From: Letharia columbiana
Lineage: Eukaryota; Ascomycota; Lecanoromycetes; Lecanorales; Parmeliaceae
Assembly: GCF_014066305.1 (NCBI RefSeq)
Contig: NW_023501047.1
Span: 1,173,401-1,237,400, forward strand
Length of the DNA: 64,000 nt
Reading direction: 5' to 3'
The notes below the pieces were generated by a model, which did no database searches, had not been told where the DNA came from, and saw only the letters and a program-made list of their open reading frames with translations. Below, piece after piece: positions 24,305 to 36,504 of this stretch. A program made the translations under genes and the position numbers. Position 1 is the first letter of the stretch. Every line of letters begins with the position of its first letter.

Positions 24305-25550
24305 AAATGGGGAGTAACGTTGAGAGCTACGAGAGACAGGGCTGGGATCACGCAGTCAAGAACGAGGAATATCATTCACTGTTATCTGAGGTGGCAGTAA
24401 AGGAAGCTGAGAGTACGCCGAGAAGCAACAAGTGCCTTCCCTTCAGCCCTCGCAACATACTGTATAGGTTGCAAGATCCCTCCAGTGGGCTTCTGCGGTA
24501 ACGAACGACGGCGGCTTCGGGAGCTCTCGCGGACCCTAAAACCCAGAGCGTCCTTCTTATGTCCAAGAGACGTTGAAAGGAAAATGAACGAGAGATCTCA
24601 GCACGAAACAATTTTCCCGCAATCTGGATTCAACATGTGGTTGAAAGCGAGGAGAAAGCGCGACATCCATGAGAAACCTTCAGATCCAGAGGTGAAAGTC
24701 GCGAAGTTTTTGAAAGAATCTGTAATACGAGGCTCTCATGAATACTATAAGGGAATATTCATAACACTTTGTCAGCTATCTCATCAAAAGGTGAGAGCGA
24801 CCAAATTGGTCATCCCGACACCTATAGATGCCGACATTGTCCGAACTCCGGCATCGATTTCCCGACCTGATTATCACTTCCTGTAACACCAGTCTACCAA
24901 CCCCTCATCTTCAACATCCAAGCTCTTCCCCGTCTCTAGCAGGTTTTGCATTTTAATAAACATCCTGCAACTTCGTTAGCTGTGCAAGACTCCTTGAGAT
25001 TCGCTGAGATTTTTTTGTCTGACCCATCCTGGGACCGCCGGTCTCTGGATTTACCATGGGTGGAACGGTACACATGGATCCATCAATATGGTCGAAGACC
25101 CCGGAAGATATCATATTCCTCATCATCGAAGCATCGGATCGTGCGACCCAGATCAGTTGGTCACCTACTCGTCGAGTGTTCTACAAGTACTAGTGCCCCA
25201 GGGTATGGTCTCACTTGGACATTTCTCCTTTTGACATTGATGGATATGCAGGCAACCCCGAGCTGTCGTGGTGGCCCGGTCTGACAGAACATGATGGGTA
25301 GTTCCACTTCATGGCAAAGCACGCTGCCAGGGAGAACAAGCTTGAACGCATGGCCTCATACATCGAGTTTCTCCTTGTCGATGTTAGAGGCGATCTTACG
25401 TACGCCTTGCGCAACTAGCCATCAGCATCACAGTTTTCTTTGGGGATTGCAATACCAAGATTGCTTCCTCTCTTGCCGAATCCTAACAGCTGTGTCTTTG
25501 ATGAAGCTTTGTACCGGGAAACGCTGAGCTAGCTTGTTCAAATATATACT
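24305..25550. other. intergenic, possibly decayed coding DNA
   Basis: Several medium plus-strand frames (24485-24886, 24946-25284) with no recognisable domain. The second may be the degraded 5' part of the F-box-like relic that follows. Confidence 0.35.
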
Positions 25551-26373
25551 TTGAAACGCTTAGAACTTCGTGCTGATGACTGGTATATTCAGCAAGGATG
25601 TTCTTACTTTGACGAGTCTCGCAGCTGGGTTTGGCGTGGTTGGTCTGACTTGGCCTTGGATTTCAAAGTCCTGGCGAAGCTCAAAAGCCTCCAGAGCCTC
25701 AAAACAGGACGCTTACAACACCACGAAGCGCGAGGTCTGGTGGAGGGAGTCTTCAGACTACGACTAAATCAATCTCGAAATCCCCTCCCGTCCTTGGGTG
25801 AACGATGAAGATCCTCGGCACTATCTCGCTGGCGGTGAAACGTACGATTCGCCACTGATGTCCTCCTTCTATCCTTTGAATCGTCGTCACGGTCCAAGCC
25901 GCTTGCGTAGGGGTTTGCCGTCCACCTTCGAGACGCTCATCCTACGAGACCGTTTCCATCTCTTTGGAAAGCCTACAAAGCAGATACATCTTCGCGCCGC
26001 GTGCAGGAACTGCCGGTCGTTACGTCGAACCGAGTTAACACATCCAACGCATGAACAAGCATGCGAGTTCTTCTTAACGTTTGAATAGCAACCGGGCGAA
26101 GAGCGTTTCGGGAAGACCAAGCTGGCTAGTCTTAAGGTCCCTGACCAGTCCCTCGGGAAAATATGCGACGGGATCACAGACTTTCGACACATGCCTTCGC
26201 CCGGTATATGGAAGTTCGCCTTCGTCAGAGATCCTGAGGACGTTCTAGAAAGCGCGAAAGGTTACGAACGAAGAAGATCGGAGAATTCCGCTCAATTTAG
26301 GGCCACGGTCAGTGACGGCAACGGGAAGCTCAATCAGGAGTTCCGGACCATCAAGTCAGAGAAGCTGACATGA
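25551..26373 (+). pseudogene. F-box/LRR-like gene relic
   Basis: The frame from 25551 reads LKSLQSLKTGRLQHHEARGL after a WSDLALDF-type motif, which resembles the C-terminal leucine-rich part of fungal F-box proteins. Coding-like sequence then moves to another frame (25798 onward: FETLILRDRFHLFG), hits a TAG at 26086-26088, and continues in the same frame after it (LASLKVPDQSLGKICDG) to a TGA at 26371. A frame jump plus an internal stop without a convincing intron indicates decay, although an intron ending at TTTGAATAG (26088) is possible. The family assignment rests on pattern only. Confidence 0.4.
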
Positions 26374-27297
26374 AGTTGGGAGGAGTACGGTAGATACGGG
26401 TGATCTACAGACATGTGGAGTGACAGATGCCGATTTGTGCAACAAACAGCAAGATAACAGAAACTTCCGAATCCTCCAGTAATGAATCCTCGCATCAATT
26501 ATTCTAGGACGCAAGCGCTATGCACCGCCTTCGTCGAAACGAGTCTCCGTTTGGCATGACAGTTTTCGACCCATCGCCAACACTATAGACATAAAACCTA
26601 CAGACCACACTCCAGAATTGAAGATTGCCAGATACTCTTACACGTCATACCCTCTAGATGCTTTGTTATGGGAACAGTTATTTGGGCCCCGCGGATCTTG
26701 CTCTTACACAGTATGTGCCCGAAACCTCAAGTAGCTTGGCAAGGCATGTAGCTTCAATTCTCTACGCACTGTAGCTACGGCAATTGAATCCTGACTTACC
26801 TATGAAAAGAGACTGGAGTATCTACTCGTGTTGAAGCCATTTTTAAAGGTAATCCAGCTCATTGGGAAGAAGCATGCTCCAAAGAGAGAAATGGTCGCTC
26901 GAAGGACCCCAACTATTCGACTTGGCTTTACTTTGAGTCATAAAAGGCTTTTCTGCTCCTTTTCCGTGCCTGCCTGAAGCCTTGACTTTAGTTACTCATT
27001 GCGTATTTTTCTACTTAAGAGCACAACATGATACCCAAATCTTATCATTTCTCGGACACCGGTTTCCAATACTTCCCTCCTGACCTCGTCGTCTCTTTGT
27101 CCATCCTCTTACAGCAGCTTGCCAACCTCTATCATTCGATCCCTTCACTAGGCTATCGTCTGACCACTACTCTTTCAAACACAACTCTATCGATCCTTTC
27201 ACTAAGCCATCAATCGTCCGCACTCATGACTGCAAGGCTTTCCTTGTAACTACTGCCCACCGAGTTGATCTTCGCTATAAAACTTTGAGCGGCAAAC
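26374..27297. other. intergenic
   Basis: No gene recognised. The last 300 bp are pyrimidine-rich, and a TATAAAA at about 27276 lies only about 20 bp before the next ATG. Confidence 0.4.
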
Positions 27298-27711
27298 ATG
27301 GCATTCCCGCTCCAGTCAACGCCTTTTGCGAGACATTGCGGCGACCCTTATCCAAACATTACGTTCCACAACACGGAAGATAGCTTAACGCAAGCCTGCC
27401 TGATCCTGTCACCGGCGGGGCAAGACTCGCTGCACTTGACGCTGACCTTTCCAGAATATCCACTCCGGGCGTCTACAGTGACCATACAGTCAGACACCCA
27501 CCATCCGAACGTTTTCGGAACCTACATCTGCGCCTCCATCGTCAACACGATCGGAGGTTACACACCGGCGTACACATTGAAGAGTATCGCCATCCAGTTG
27601 CTAAGGTTTTTCAGCAGTGAGACTTTGGAGCAGGACTATGGTGGGGATACCGGATTGGGTTGGGGGATTTTGAGGGCTCGGGCTTTGTGTCAGAGACGAA
27701 GGATACTGTAA
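27298..27711 (+). CDS. small UBC-fold (E2-like) protein
   Basis: A single open frame of 137 aa. It has the order of an E2 ubiquitin-conjugating fold: a hydrophobic strand pair (DSLHLTLTFPEYPLRASTVT), the HPN motif at residues 69-71 (HHPNVFGTY), a Cys eight residues after the His (Cys78, in YICASIV), and the downstream YTPAYTLKSIAIQLLRFFSS corresponding to the W-P-A...L.S...LL segment of E2s. HPN and a Cys at the right distance suggest an active E2-like centre; the Trp before the Pro is Thr. It is short compared with canonical E2s (about 150 aa), and the last 20 residues are non-conserved-looking, so a frameshift or unspliced 3' intron may truncate it. Activity is inferred. Confidence 0.6.
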   Translation: MAFPLQSTPFARHCGDPYPNITFHNTEDSLTQACLILSPAGQDSLHLTLTFPEYPLRASTVTIQSDTHHPNVFGTYICASIVNTIGGYTPAYTLKSIAIQLLRFFSSETLEQDYGGDTGLGWGILRARALCQRRRIL

Positions 27712-28263
27712 GCCCCCCCGTTCCAGGCATGCATCATTCGGGCTGAGAGGCGTTGGAATGGCGGAACAGTGTCCCATACCTCTTTTCATGAGCGGGGGCG
27801 GTTTAGATGGGGACGGCCCGGAATTAGATGGATTGTTTGAGGATTTTTAGTGAGGGATGAGTACTTTTGAGGTCATGTTTGTGCACTTCTTTTGGGTTGG
27901 ATAAATCTTGATATGGTCAGGCGACTTTGGCTCAGGTTTGTATTTTCACGTTGTAGACCTTGTCATGCGTGCTTGCGTTTTTTGGGTGGAGTTCACGGCA
28001 TGAGCTATCGATGGCATATTGCAGCGTGTCTATCTTTGATTGATTTACACAGTATCTGCCCCGTCAGCCGTTTACCGGCTGGAAATGATACCTGCCATCT
28101 GTGAAGACGTTATCACACTTGAAATACCAAGGCTGTGAAGACCTGGGGAGAAGTGTGGATGAGTAGCACCGCTTCTCGAATATGATATTTGCCTGCCGGG
28201 TGGTGCGTGTCGGCGAATCATTTCAGCTTGTCTCGCTTTGTGGCGCTCCTGCTGCGGCTCTTC
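27712..28263. other. intergenic
   Basis: No gene recognised; presumed convergent 3' flanks of the UBC-like gene and the 2EXR-type relic. Confidence 0.4.
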
Positions 28264-29294
28264 TCAATGCTCAGCTTTTCTCGCCGTTCCATGCGCTTGG
28301 CGCCGAGCTCGACGGGCTGCTTTTCCCGCTTGTCTCGCTCTTTTCTTTTTTGGTTGGACCTCCTTCGCTTCCAATTCTGCTGCGAAGACCTGGCGTCCAT
28401 TGGGGTCAAGGAGCTTACTTCGAAGATTCTTTGCTACTTCTCGTTTCTTATCCATTGTCCACCTGAGTCGCGGGGAATACGGATCTCTGAAGTCATCACC
28501 GATCACAACCGTCACGTGCTGTAAAGGCAGTATTTGCATGCTGGACAAAGGTCCCAGGACGTTTAGCTGGGAATCGGCCACGGTAGGAGAAGGGCTCAAG
28601 AGATCCTTGTTATACTGGTCAAATGTGGCATGAATTATCGAAGTTCGTTCCTCCGCGTCGAATGAAGGCCCTCAATAAATCTTGTCATCGGCGTGACATG
28701 ATTGAACGAAAAGGTGTTGGTGGTCCAAAGTAGTATGTTTCCTTCTTCATACGTCTGTCGACATGCCCCGAGGATCGATAGATTGAGCATCCGTTTATGT
28801 CGCTCTCCCGTAGTCTTGAGTTTGTACAAGCATATCTGCTCTTCGTCAAAATATCGTTCGTCCTCCATGACCCGGGACTGGCAGTGGAAGTGACGCGCTC
28901 CAAGTGTAACGCTAGGGAGTTCGGCAGAGTCATTGGAAGGGATGCGAGTCTGGGCGATCATGAATCCCTCGTAGGCTTCATTCTCAGAGGTGGTGGCCGT
29001 GCAGACGGTGTGACGGAATCTTCCACTTGCAGGGAGGTACCACTCTTTCCGTTGTTCATAGTACCGAAGATGTATCAATTTATGCCCGACAGTGAGGGAG
29101 AAGATCTTCTCTCTGATTTCACCCGGGAGCTTCAGAAGTGGGGATGTCGAACAGTTGAAGAGATGAGAGCATGAGAAGCAAGGTGTAGCGGAGAAATAGC
29201 CTGGCGCCAGGCCGGCCCGAGTCCGTCCCGCGATGAAGCCCGGAAGATGAGCAGCGGCATATCGGTGCTGGCCGCCTGCCGTACCGTAAATCAT
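28264..29294 (-). pseudogene. 2EXR/F-box-like domain gene, frameshifted with likely internal deletion
   Basis: The 5' part (29294-28635) reads as a fungal 2EXR-type domain: LLKLPGEIREKIFSLTVGHK, a long middle, then LSILGACRQTYEEGNILLWT and FSFNHVTPMTRFIEGL, ending at a stop after RRNELR. A second frame overlapping this end (from about 28660) continues with family-like sequence (LNVLGPLSSMQILPLQHVTV, then IGDD...WTMDKKREVAKNLRSKLL) to 28264. In relatives of this type a longer segment lies between those blocks, so a deletion with frame change is the simplest explanation. These proteins are abundant, lineage-specific and of unknown function in filamentous ascomycetes. The 220-aa 5' frame could still be expressed. 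Confidence 0.6.
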
Positions 29295-29904
29295 GCGATT
29301 CGATCACTTTACACCTCACTCACCTTCGCCATCATTTTGCCACGACTCATCTACTTTAGATGCTTGCCGCGAGGAAGTCCCTGATACTACGGAGTCTGGT
29401 GGGAGGCATTGCTCCACTTTCTAAGAAAATCAGATACTAGAATGGTCGCATTTTGCAAGGTGAGTTGCCGGTGCATCTTCCAGGCTTGTGTCCCTCTTCG
29501 ACAGTCATACTTGTATACCCCGCAGTTGACTTCGCACACCGGTAGACGAGAAGCATGTCTCTACTTTAGATCACCTCCTACTAGAGGTCTCTCAAGCTAT
29601 CAGAATTATCGCTTTTGTTGCGCGCGACTTGTCTCCTCCTAAGCCCCTCAAATTCTGGTTACGACAGACATTCCTTCGTCTTTATGCGTCTCCCGCTTTG
29701 TCTCACTCATCGGTGGAGCAAGTGCGAGGATAATTCATGCTGCAGTACTAGACTTTCTATCTGATGGATGGAGACCAGACCTTGGAGGCGTCCCTCGCCT
29801 GGCCAACGAGTGTGCTAAGGAAATAGACTAGGCAGTGCCATGTTTGACTCCGTCACTACCAACACTGACTTGCGGCGGCAGCAGCCTTCGAGGATCGCAA
29901 TTAC
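29295..29904. other. intergenic
   Basis: 5' flank of the 2EXR-type relic and 3' flank of the barwin-like gene. No gene recognised. Confidence 0.4.
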
Positions 29905-30583
29905 CTAACACGAGCCATCTGCGTTACAGAAGTGCCTTGTAGAAGTGTCAGTCAGCAAAATCGAATATCAACATGCCACGAGGCCTTACCAGCAGATATT
30001 GAATTCCCCTGGAGGATCAAGGCTGCCACCTGTCAAGGCCTGAAAAGCTCCCTCGCTCAAGTCTAGCAGTAGGAAATATAAGCACATTCCTGACTGTTAG
30101 AGAGAGAATACGAATACCGAGATGATTTTCGTCACATGAGGGGCAAGTATCTTGGACCGTAGCCACGACCACTTTTCCCTGTCCATTGTTGTCGTCACCG
30201 CCTCCCTGGTTCGTAATTTGGATTTTACGGCCACAGTATGGTCCTGGCGACTCGTCGTCTTGCCAGTAATTGGACAAAGCGATGATATAGGCACTATCCT
30301 AAGAACAGGAAGCGCACATCAGCAAGATCCTTTTGCGAGTAGTATGAGGATGGCAGACACACCGGATTGGTTTGGCCACAGGATCCCGCGTTTCCTCCCT
30401 GGGTATAGTATGTGGCATCGCCACAGTGACTGTACAAACAATGTGTCAGAATGCTGAGATGGAATATTTTGACTCAACTCACGTCACACGGCGCTCTAGA
30501 GATGCATCCTCGCCGCTCGCAGCAGGTACAGCAAAGCTCTGAGCCGCCAGGTACAAGCCGACGAAGGTGTAACTGAGCAACAT
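29905..30583 (-). CDS. small secreted double-psi beta-barrel (RlpA/barwin-like) protein
   Basis: Five exons (30583-30483, 30429-30363, 30298-30118, 30062-29990, 29935-29905) join in frame to 150 aa. A signal peptide (MLLSYTFVGLYLAAQSFAVP) and a possible Kex2 site (ERR, residues 30-32) precede the barrel domain: HCGDATYYTQGGNAGSCGQT, DSAYIIALSN, GPYCGRKIQI, VVVATVQDTCPSCDENHLDL, SEGAFQALTGG, and a C-terminal CWHFCN. The Asp and paired Cys of VQDTCPSC are typical of the expansin-like/RlpA fold. Such proteins are secreted by many plant-associated fungi and are thought to act on cell-wall polysaccharide, usually without proven enzyme activity. All four introns are short with good GT-AG ends; the last exon is only 31 nt. 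Confidence 0.85.
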
Positions 30584-32386
30584 TGTGGAAGATTTGTCCT
30601 GCCAATTGACTTGTGGGTATCTCTGAACTAGATAGGGTTCTCCGTTGAATTGTTGAGGAAGAAGGTTTGGGTGCGTAAACCTCGCCCTTATATGTCTGAC
30701 TAGCCAGACTCAGCACAATGATTCCATGTGGTCATCCACGATGGTCACAGCCTTGATTACTGCAAGCGGTGAGGGATTTATGCAGAGGTCTTCAAAGAGC
30801 CATCGACACGTCTCCGATGTTGGCCGACCAAGAGCCTGCAGCGATCATAACAGCGTATGAGATGGCGATCATACGCCTCGTTAGGAAAGAAAACGAAAAA
30901 AAGCCTGACCCATAGCAGTGGACGCGAAATTTGCGCACCACATTTTTTTTGGAAGAATGCACGTGGTTGACACGCCATAAAATCGCCGTATGTACAGGGC
31001 GCTGACTATTGCATGATGCATACCCCTTCTCCCTTCTAAACGGTAAGATTTACCATGCGCGAACTTCTCCGAGCGATTCCGAGCACATCATCAACAAGTC
31101 TAGAACATTGGTCCCGTCAGCAATATCCGGAAATATCACCCCAAGCCAGCGTCTCGCTCAAGTTGTGTATTCCGTTTCTCGACTGAAGCCCGTCTCGCTT
31201 CTCCTCCGCAGCCTGCTCTCCTCTGCGTCGTCATCTTTTAGCTCCGGCTTCCAGCCTCAAGCCCAAAAGTACAAGCTGCGCACCAAGGATCAGGAACGTG
31301 TCTTGGTTCCATGCGATGGAGGTCGTTCTCTCTCTGAACACCTCCCTAATTATCCTCCTCGCAGAAACGATCCTTGCCTTCTCCACCGCTTCTTTACCTG
31401 TCGGAGCCTGATGAATGCCTGTGAGGCGTTAGACTAGTCGCGATGCTGGGGTTCAGAACAGTCCAGACGTCTGCAAGCCTTGCACGTCCCACCGTCTCAC
31501 CCGGTAGCCCCTGAGACTTGGAAGGGGGATGGGTGTCGTGTTGAGGGCAGTTGTCAACCAAAGTCTGCCCCGAACGCAGAACTCCACCAAATCAAATACG
31601 GCCTTTGAAGGGCAAGCAAGCAAGCAAGCAAGCAACGCTCGAATTTGATCACGGAAAACGATTTGAAAACTCGCTGGGCACATGCCTATTTCTTTCGTTT
31701 CCAAAGCTATACCGTGACGACGATTGATACTTTTCCGGGGGAAGCAGCCATTCGGATTATCCCATCTGATTGATGAAGCAATTCGGATAAAGACGGTTGA
31801 TGCATAGCGCGAAACGAACGAGACAGGCTCCGCCTTTGCTTTGCCGTATATCATCTTTAGCAAAAGGGGCCGAGTGAGTGAATTGCATAGCAAGGGAAGA
31901 TTGGTCAGATGGTCAAGTGGCACGGGACGAGCTTATTGTTCTGCATACTCCAGGTTTCAAGACGTGCGCTAGGTGGAGTGACTGTTAAAGTACCTTAGCT
32001 AGGGAGTTCTTTCATGATAGGAGTGTAAGGATTGGAATGAGCTTGCTTTCGGATGGATGTTTGTGCAAGGATGATTCATTCATTCAGGCAGGTACTGTTA
32101 GTTTTATAGAATTATGAGCGTGTGAACTGCCTGCCGTATTGCGGAAGAAGCTGCTTGGGAAGGCACTGAGTGAGATACGGTCAAGAATCATGCATGCACG
32201 ATATATGGGAGAAGAAGTATGAAATATCCAGGACCCCAAACATGAAAACATGAATCTAAATGGGTATAATGCCGCTCTGCCAAGAACGCCAAACATCTCT
32301 CATATCCCAATAGAGAGCGACAGAACTCCACCGCTATGCAAAACAGTACTCCACCTCCAAGCCCCGCCACTCCCCGCTGGACGAGA
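30584..32386. other. 1.8-kb stretch without a supported gene
   Basis: A plus-strand frame at 31009-31437 (142 codons) is Ser/Leu-rich without a domain. Within it, in another frame near 31313, a 31-codon peptide resembles a signal sequence (SLNTSLIILLAETILAF) but stops at once and has no clear donor. (AAGC)n lies at about 31616-31634. The minus frame 31453-31923 is not recognisable. Confidence 0.4.
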
Positions 32387-35300
32387 CTACCTTACAAGAC
32401 CCCCAACCCCCTCCATCGCCTTCCTCTGCCTACCCAGCCAGCTCTTCGGAGCTTCTGTTCTCCGTTGCAAGATGACGTTGTTCATCTGCAACCGGCCTGC
32501 GAGATCGTGATACGCGGACGCAATGAGCTTGATCTCACGCTCGAGGTTTTGCGTATATGAGCGTTCAGCGGACGTGGGAACATTCTGAGAGGGGGTACTA
32601 TGATCAGTATAGTGTGATATTCCGCCGACGAGAAGAGGACTGAATATGGAGAAGCTCGTGATGAATACCCGATGACTGACCTTCGTTGCTGGTAGTTTAT
32701 TGGCGTCTTCCACGTTGTTTTGCGCTGAGGCGTTGGTCTGCTCGAGACGGGCCTCAAGGTCTTTGACAAGGGCATCTTGTTTTTCGATGTGCTGTTGCCA
32801 AGTTTTGTCAGCATCAGCCGCCGCGGAAATTCAACATCGAGAGTCCTCTGGAGAAGCGGGACGAGGAGGTTGAGGAAAGGCGTGAGGAGGTGAGCGAAGA
32901 TAATCGCGATGAGGAGGAGTGAGAGTGCGGTGATGACGGTTGCTGGGGATGAGAAACAGGCTGGAAAGCGACGTCTGAGAGAGCGGCCTCTTTGCATACC
33001 TTCTGGGCCTTTGCCAGCCGTTCTCTGCTTTCCTCGATCTTGCTTGCGTATATTTTGATGCCCTTACTTTCGTCAATGGAATCGAGTGTCCCAGCCTGCC
33101 GCAGGAGGTCGGTCGATTCTTGGAGGGTTTGGCTGTCGGCGTCGGCCTTCATGTCACTTTCAGCCTTCGCCATGACAGCTTCATGAGAGTCGTGCCAGGC
33201 GGCGTTGCGCTCCTCCGTTAGGTCAACGAACATCTCATGTAGTCGATTGTGTCGATTTCGTAAAGCATCATGCTCGCTCTGGAGTTGCGTCATTGCTAGC
33301 GAGTTTTGCATCCTTACCTCTTCGATAACTTGAAGTTTCGGTTTGTCCACGAGTTCTCCTTCAAAGAGTTCGATGGTCAGATCTGTCAACATGCAATGAT
33401 TCTCGAAGGACGACATACGATCACTCTCTGCTGCCTCGAGGACCTTTTGTGCTGCTGACAGCTTTTCTTCGAGATGGGCGCACTGCTTCTGCTGAGCCTT
33501 GATTTGTTCGCGCATCCTTTTGAATGTCTCCGTGCTTTTAACATCGTAAGCCACAAGATCAACAAGTGGGACGGCGGATACAGACCCCTCGATCGAATGG
33601 CCCTGCCTGACTTCTGTGAGAGAAGACTGGAGGACAGACATCTCTTGGCGAACTTCGAAACCTTGTTTGTATTGGTCGGCTGAGTCTTCTCGGGCACTGT
33701 CAAGCTGCCCTTGAAGCATGGCGAGCTTAGTATCTCTGTCACTCGCATCACTCTTCAACTGCCGGACCAGCTTTTCGAGCTCGGTAATCCGGATTTTCCT
33801 GCTACTCATCAGTACTCGTGTCCACAGTAGAACAGTACTGGCAACTTGCATTTGCTGTTCGTGGTTCAAGGCTTCGGCGAGTTCGGAATCGAGCGTATGA
33901 TCCACTGACGAATGGCGTTCCGGGCCTCCAAATCTCTCCTCCAAGTCTGTTATCCTGTCTTGCGACTGCGCCAGAGCGTCCCGCAGCGACTTCGAGTCGT
34001 GATGGAGCCTATTTATTTCGCCAAGATATGCCTGTTTTGTCTCCCTTAGTTCAGTATTGTCCCTCTCACTCCGAGAGAGCGTCTGGCTGATCTCGCGATT
34101 CTCTTGTTGAAGCTTCACGTTGCCCCTGCGGAGATCCCCAGCCTCTTCAAGCCTAGAACGAGCTTCATTGAGCTCTTTGCGCAGAGAGTCGCGCTCTTTC
34201 TCAAGATTTTGACTGGCTTGGACCTTCTGTTTGTACTTTTCACCTGCATTTGCTTTCCTTGTCTGATGCTCCAATTCCACTTTTTGCACGTCGAAGTCAT
34301 CTCGAAGATTTTGTAGTCTGTCGTCGGCCGCATCAAGCTTCTTTATTCTTCGTTGCATTTCTGCCTCTTTTGATCGATATTCATTGATCTGGGTTTCTTG
34401 GCGACCAATGACTTCTTCTTGTTGTGAGATCTTGGTCTCCAATTCCTTCACTGACCGCTGCTCCCTCTCGTTGTGCGTTGCGGTGAACTTCTTCAGCTGC
34501 TTATCGATCTCGGTATTTTCCTTCCGGACAGCGTCGTAACTCTCTGAAAGCCGATTGTATGCATCATCTGTTTGTTCCTTTGCTTCCTTCAAGTCCTTGA
34601 CCTCAGCTTCGCAGCGATCCAGCTGTGATTTGAGCTCGGCGAGATGTTGCTCGAGCCGCAATTCCCGATCAATAACTCGAGCTGATGAGAGATTAGAGCC
34701 GCTGTTCGAACTTCTTCGGCCGGAACCCATGTCGCTATTTTCGTCCACTTCTTCGTCCTCAGCTTGGTCCATCGTCTCTTGCCAAAGTCTCAGAATGACT
34801 TGCGGAGTGGGGTCTGGCAAAATTCGGAGTTTTTGGAAGATGGCTTCATTTGGAGGAGTGATGACCACCTGGAGGACTAGCTGCAGGAACTGTACCCAGA
34901 GGTTAGTCATTGTGGCTGTTGTCCACGACCGTGGTAAACGCACTTTGGCAATAGAAGTGCTTGACTCATCGACAGCCATGTCCCTCAACTCATCGTCGGT
35001 AAAGATAGTGAAAGTTGCGTCATGTTCGTCTAGGTGTGACGCTATCTTCCCGTATACGTGCTGCACTGCTTCATCTCAGCCTTCACGCTTCGAGTGGCTT
35101 CACATTCAGAGTGACTTACAATTCTGCTGCCGTGCATAGGCGGATTGTTTCTTACTTGGCAATTCTCCTGTAAATGCCTCCGCATGTATTTCGCCTAAAA
35201 CAGCCTTGATCAGCATGCATTTCGTTTACTGCATGGGGTAGTACTTACGGAGCATCTCCCAAAGAGCCTGTCCATCATTCATCTCGCTTAGCGAATTCAC

Positions 35301-35439
35301 ATGATTGGTGAGGGGGAAAGAGTTGACCTAGACATGTATGTCAACATTGAGGCTGCCTTGGCAGGTTGGGGAAAGCGCGACTTACCCAGACGACCAGCGC
35401 CGCCTCGGTTCCGTGGGGAAGAGTTCCATTCGTTGCCAT
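32387..35439 (-). CDS. HOOK: HOOK-family dynein-dynactin adaptor, coiled-coil protein
   Basis: Seven exons (35439-35386, 35327-35249, 35194-35120, 35065-34944, 34889-33000, 32791-32681, 32584-32387) give about 842 aa. The N-terminus (MATNGTLPHGTEAALVVW, VNSFPLTNHVNSLSEMNDG, QQNLQHVYGKIASHL) is the Hook domain that engages dynein light-intermediate chain. It is followed by PNEAIFQKLRILPDPTPQVI and a long heptad-rich coiled coil (about residues 165-750) for dimerisation and motor binding. The C-terminus (ASAYHDLAGRLQMNNVILQR, APKSWLGRQRKAMEGV) matches fungal HookA ends, which bind cargo complexes on early endosomes. Two 3' introns have branch-like GCTGAC or clear CTCAG ends. Reading through the first of them would give a false Ser-rich tail ending at 32814. 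Additional small introns inside exon 5 cannot be excluded. Confidence 0.88.
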
Positions 35440-36158
35440 GGCGTAGTCTGTGTGGTCTCGTTTTCAGGTAGGTATGAGAAAAGTAGAAAGGAAAGCTATG
35501 GAGCATTTTGGCGGGGCGCTGTGAGCATAGGGCATGAACGAGGATTGCGGAGTGGCCTGGGGAGACGCGATGTTCAACAAAGCACCAAAGGCACCCTTGT
35601 CTGTCGGGCTTTGAAAGCTCCGTTAGCGTGCCAGATACTAGTACTTCACAAAGCCACTTTCTTCATGAGCTTTTAGGGCCGATTGTTCTTGAATACAACA
35701 CATTGTTTGGCTTTGAAGATACTGTTGTTCTACTGTGAAAGGAGCGTAAGACGGTGATTCAAGTTCTCCTTAAATTCTGCCAGAATGCAGTACTATACTA
35801 CGAGACTCGCCAGCCACTATCGACAGCACCAAAAGGACCAAGGTTGGCTTAAAAAGGACTCTGTATAGGGTATCAAATCTCTGTTTTTTACGAAGCGTGC
35901 TGATGGTTTCTAGCTGTCAAAACCCCCCAAGCCTTCAGTGACTATTCTGGGACCAAGCGCACCCTTTTCGCTCTGTGAGAAATGCTCGGACAGCTCCCGT
36001 ATTCCAGTCTGACTGTATTGATACATAGATGCTTATGACATGCCGTAAGATGTTATCCGCGTCCTAAAACATCCTCTATACGAGTAGCTCCAGGACTAAC
36101 GATGGGACACCGGACATCCTGTCTATCCGCTCCATAGAAGCCAAACCCTCAGACAGCC
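35440..36158. other. intergenic
   Basis: HOOK promoter side and 3' flank of the I9-like gene. No gene recognised. Confidence 0.45.
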
Positions 36159-36504
36159 TCATAAGCCTTGGTCTTGTATCGTCACAGTCTTGTCTTCTTC
36201 AATAGTCGGGGCATACTTCTGGGACAACGTATGAATGGTATCGAGAGCTGGTGCAGAAGCCTTGACAACGAAACCTCTGCAGACGCAGTCAGCATGCATG
36301 TTCCTTTATCTCTCAAGGCAGGTGTTCTTACTTGATGAGCTCGTATTCGTGTAGGATTTGACCCCCAGCAGCCATTATGGTATGCTTGTAGTCGTCGATG
36401 TCGGACTGTGGAGCATCTTTTGGATATGTGATTAGGTACTGCTGCTGTGGTGCCAGTCCGTTAACGCCCAGGGCCAAGAGCGCAAGAAGAACTTGAACCT
36501 TCAT
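36159..36504 (-). CDS. peptidase inhibitor I9-domain protein (Pbi2-like), secreted form
   Basis: Two exons (36504-36332, 36276-36159) give 96 aa. After a signal peptide (MKVQVLLALLALGVNGLAP) comes an inhibitor I9 fold: QYLITYPKDAPQSDIDDYKH, MAAGGQILHEYELIKGF, VVKASAPALDTIHTLSQKY, and a C-terminal EEDKTVTIQ. I9 domains are propeptides and inhibitors of subtilisin-family proteases. Yeast Pbi2 is a cytosolic/vacuolar proteinase B inhibitor of about 75 aa, and secreted stand-alone versions are common in filamentous fungi. The target protease is not known. The intron (GTAAGA to CTGCAG) falls inside the conserved HEYELIKGF block and splicing restores it. Confidence 0.85.

Noticed and set aside
31009..31437. 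142-codon plus-strand frame and an internal signal-like peptide near 31313
   Set aside because: No domain; the signal-like peptide ends at a stop with no convincing donor site.
32814..32998. Ser-rich C-terminus of the HOOK frame ending at 32814
   Set aside because: This is intron sequence (GTATGC donor at 32999, GCTGAC branch, CAACAG acceptor); the spliced frame continues into the conserved Hook C-terminus.
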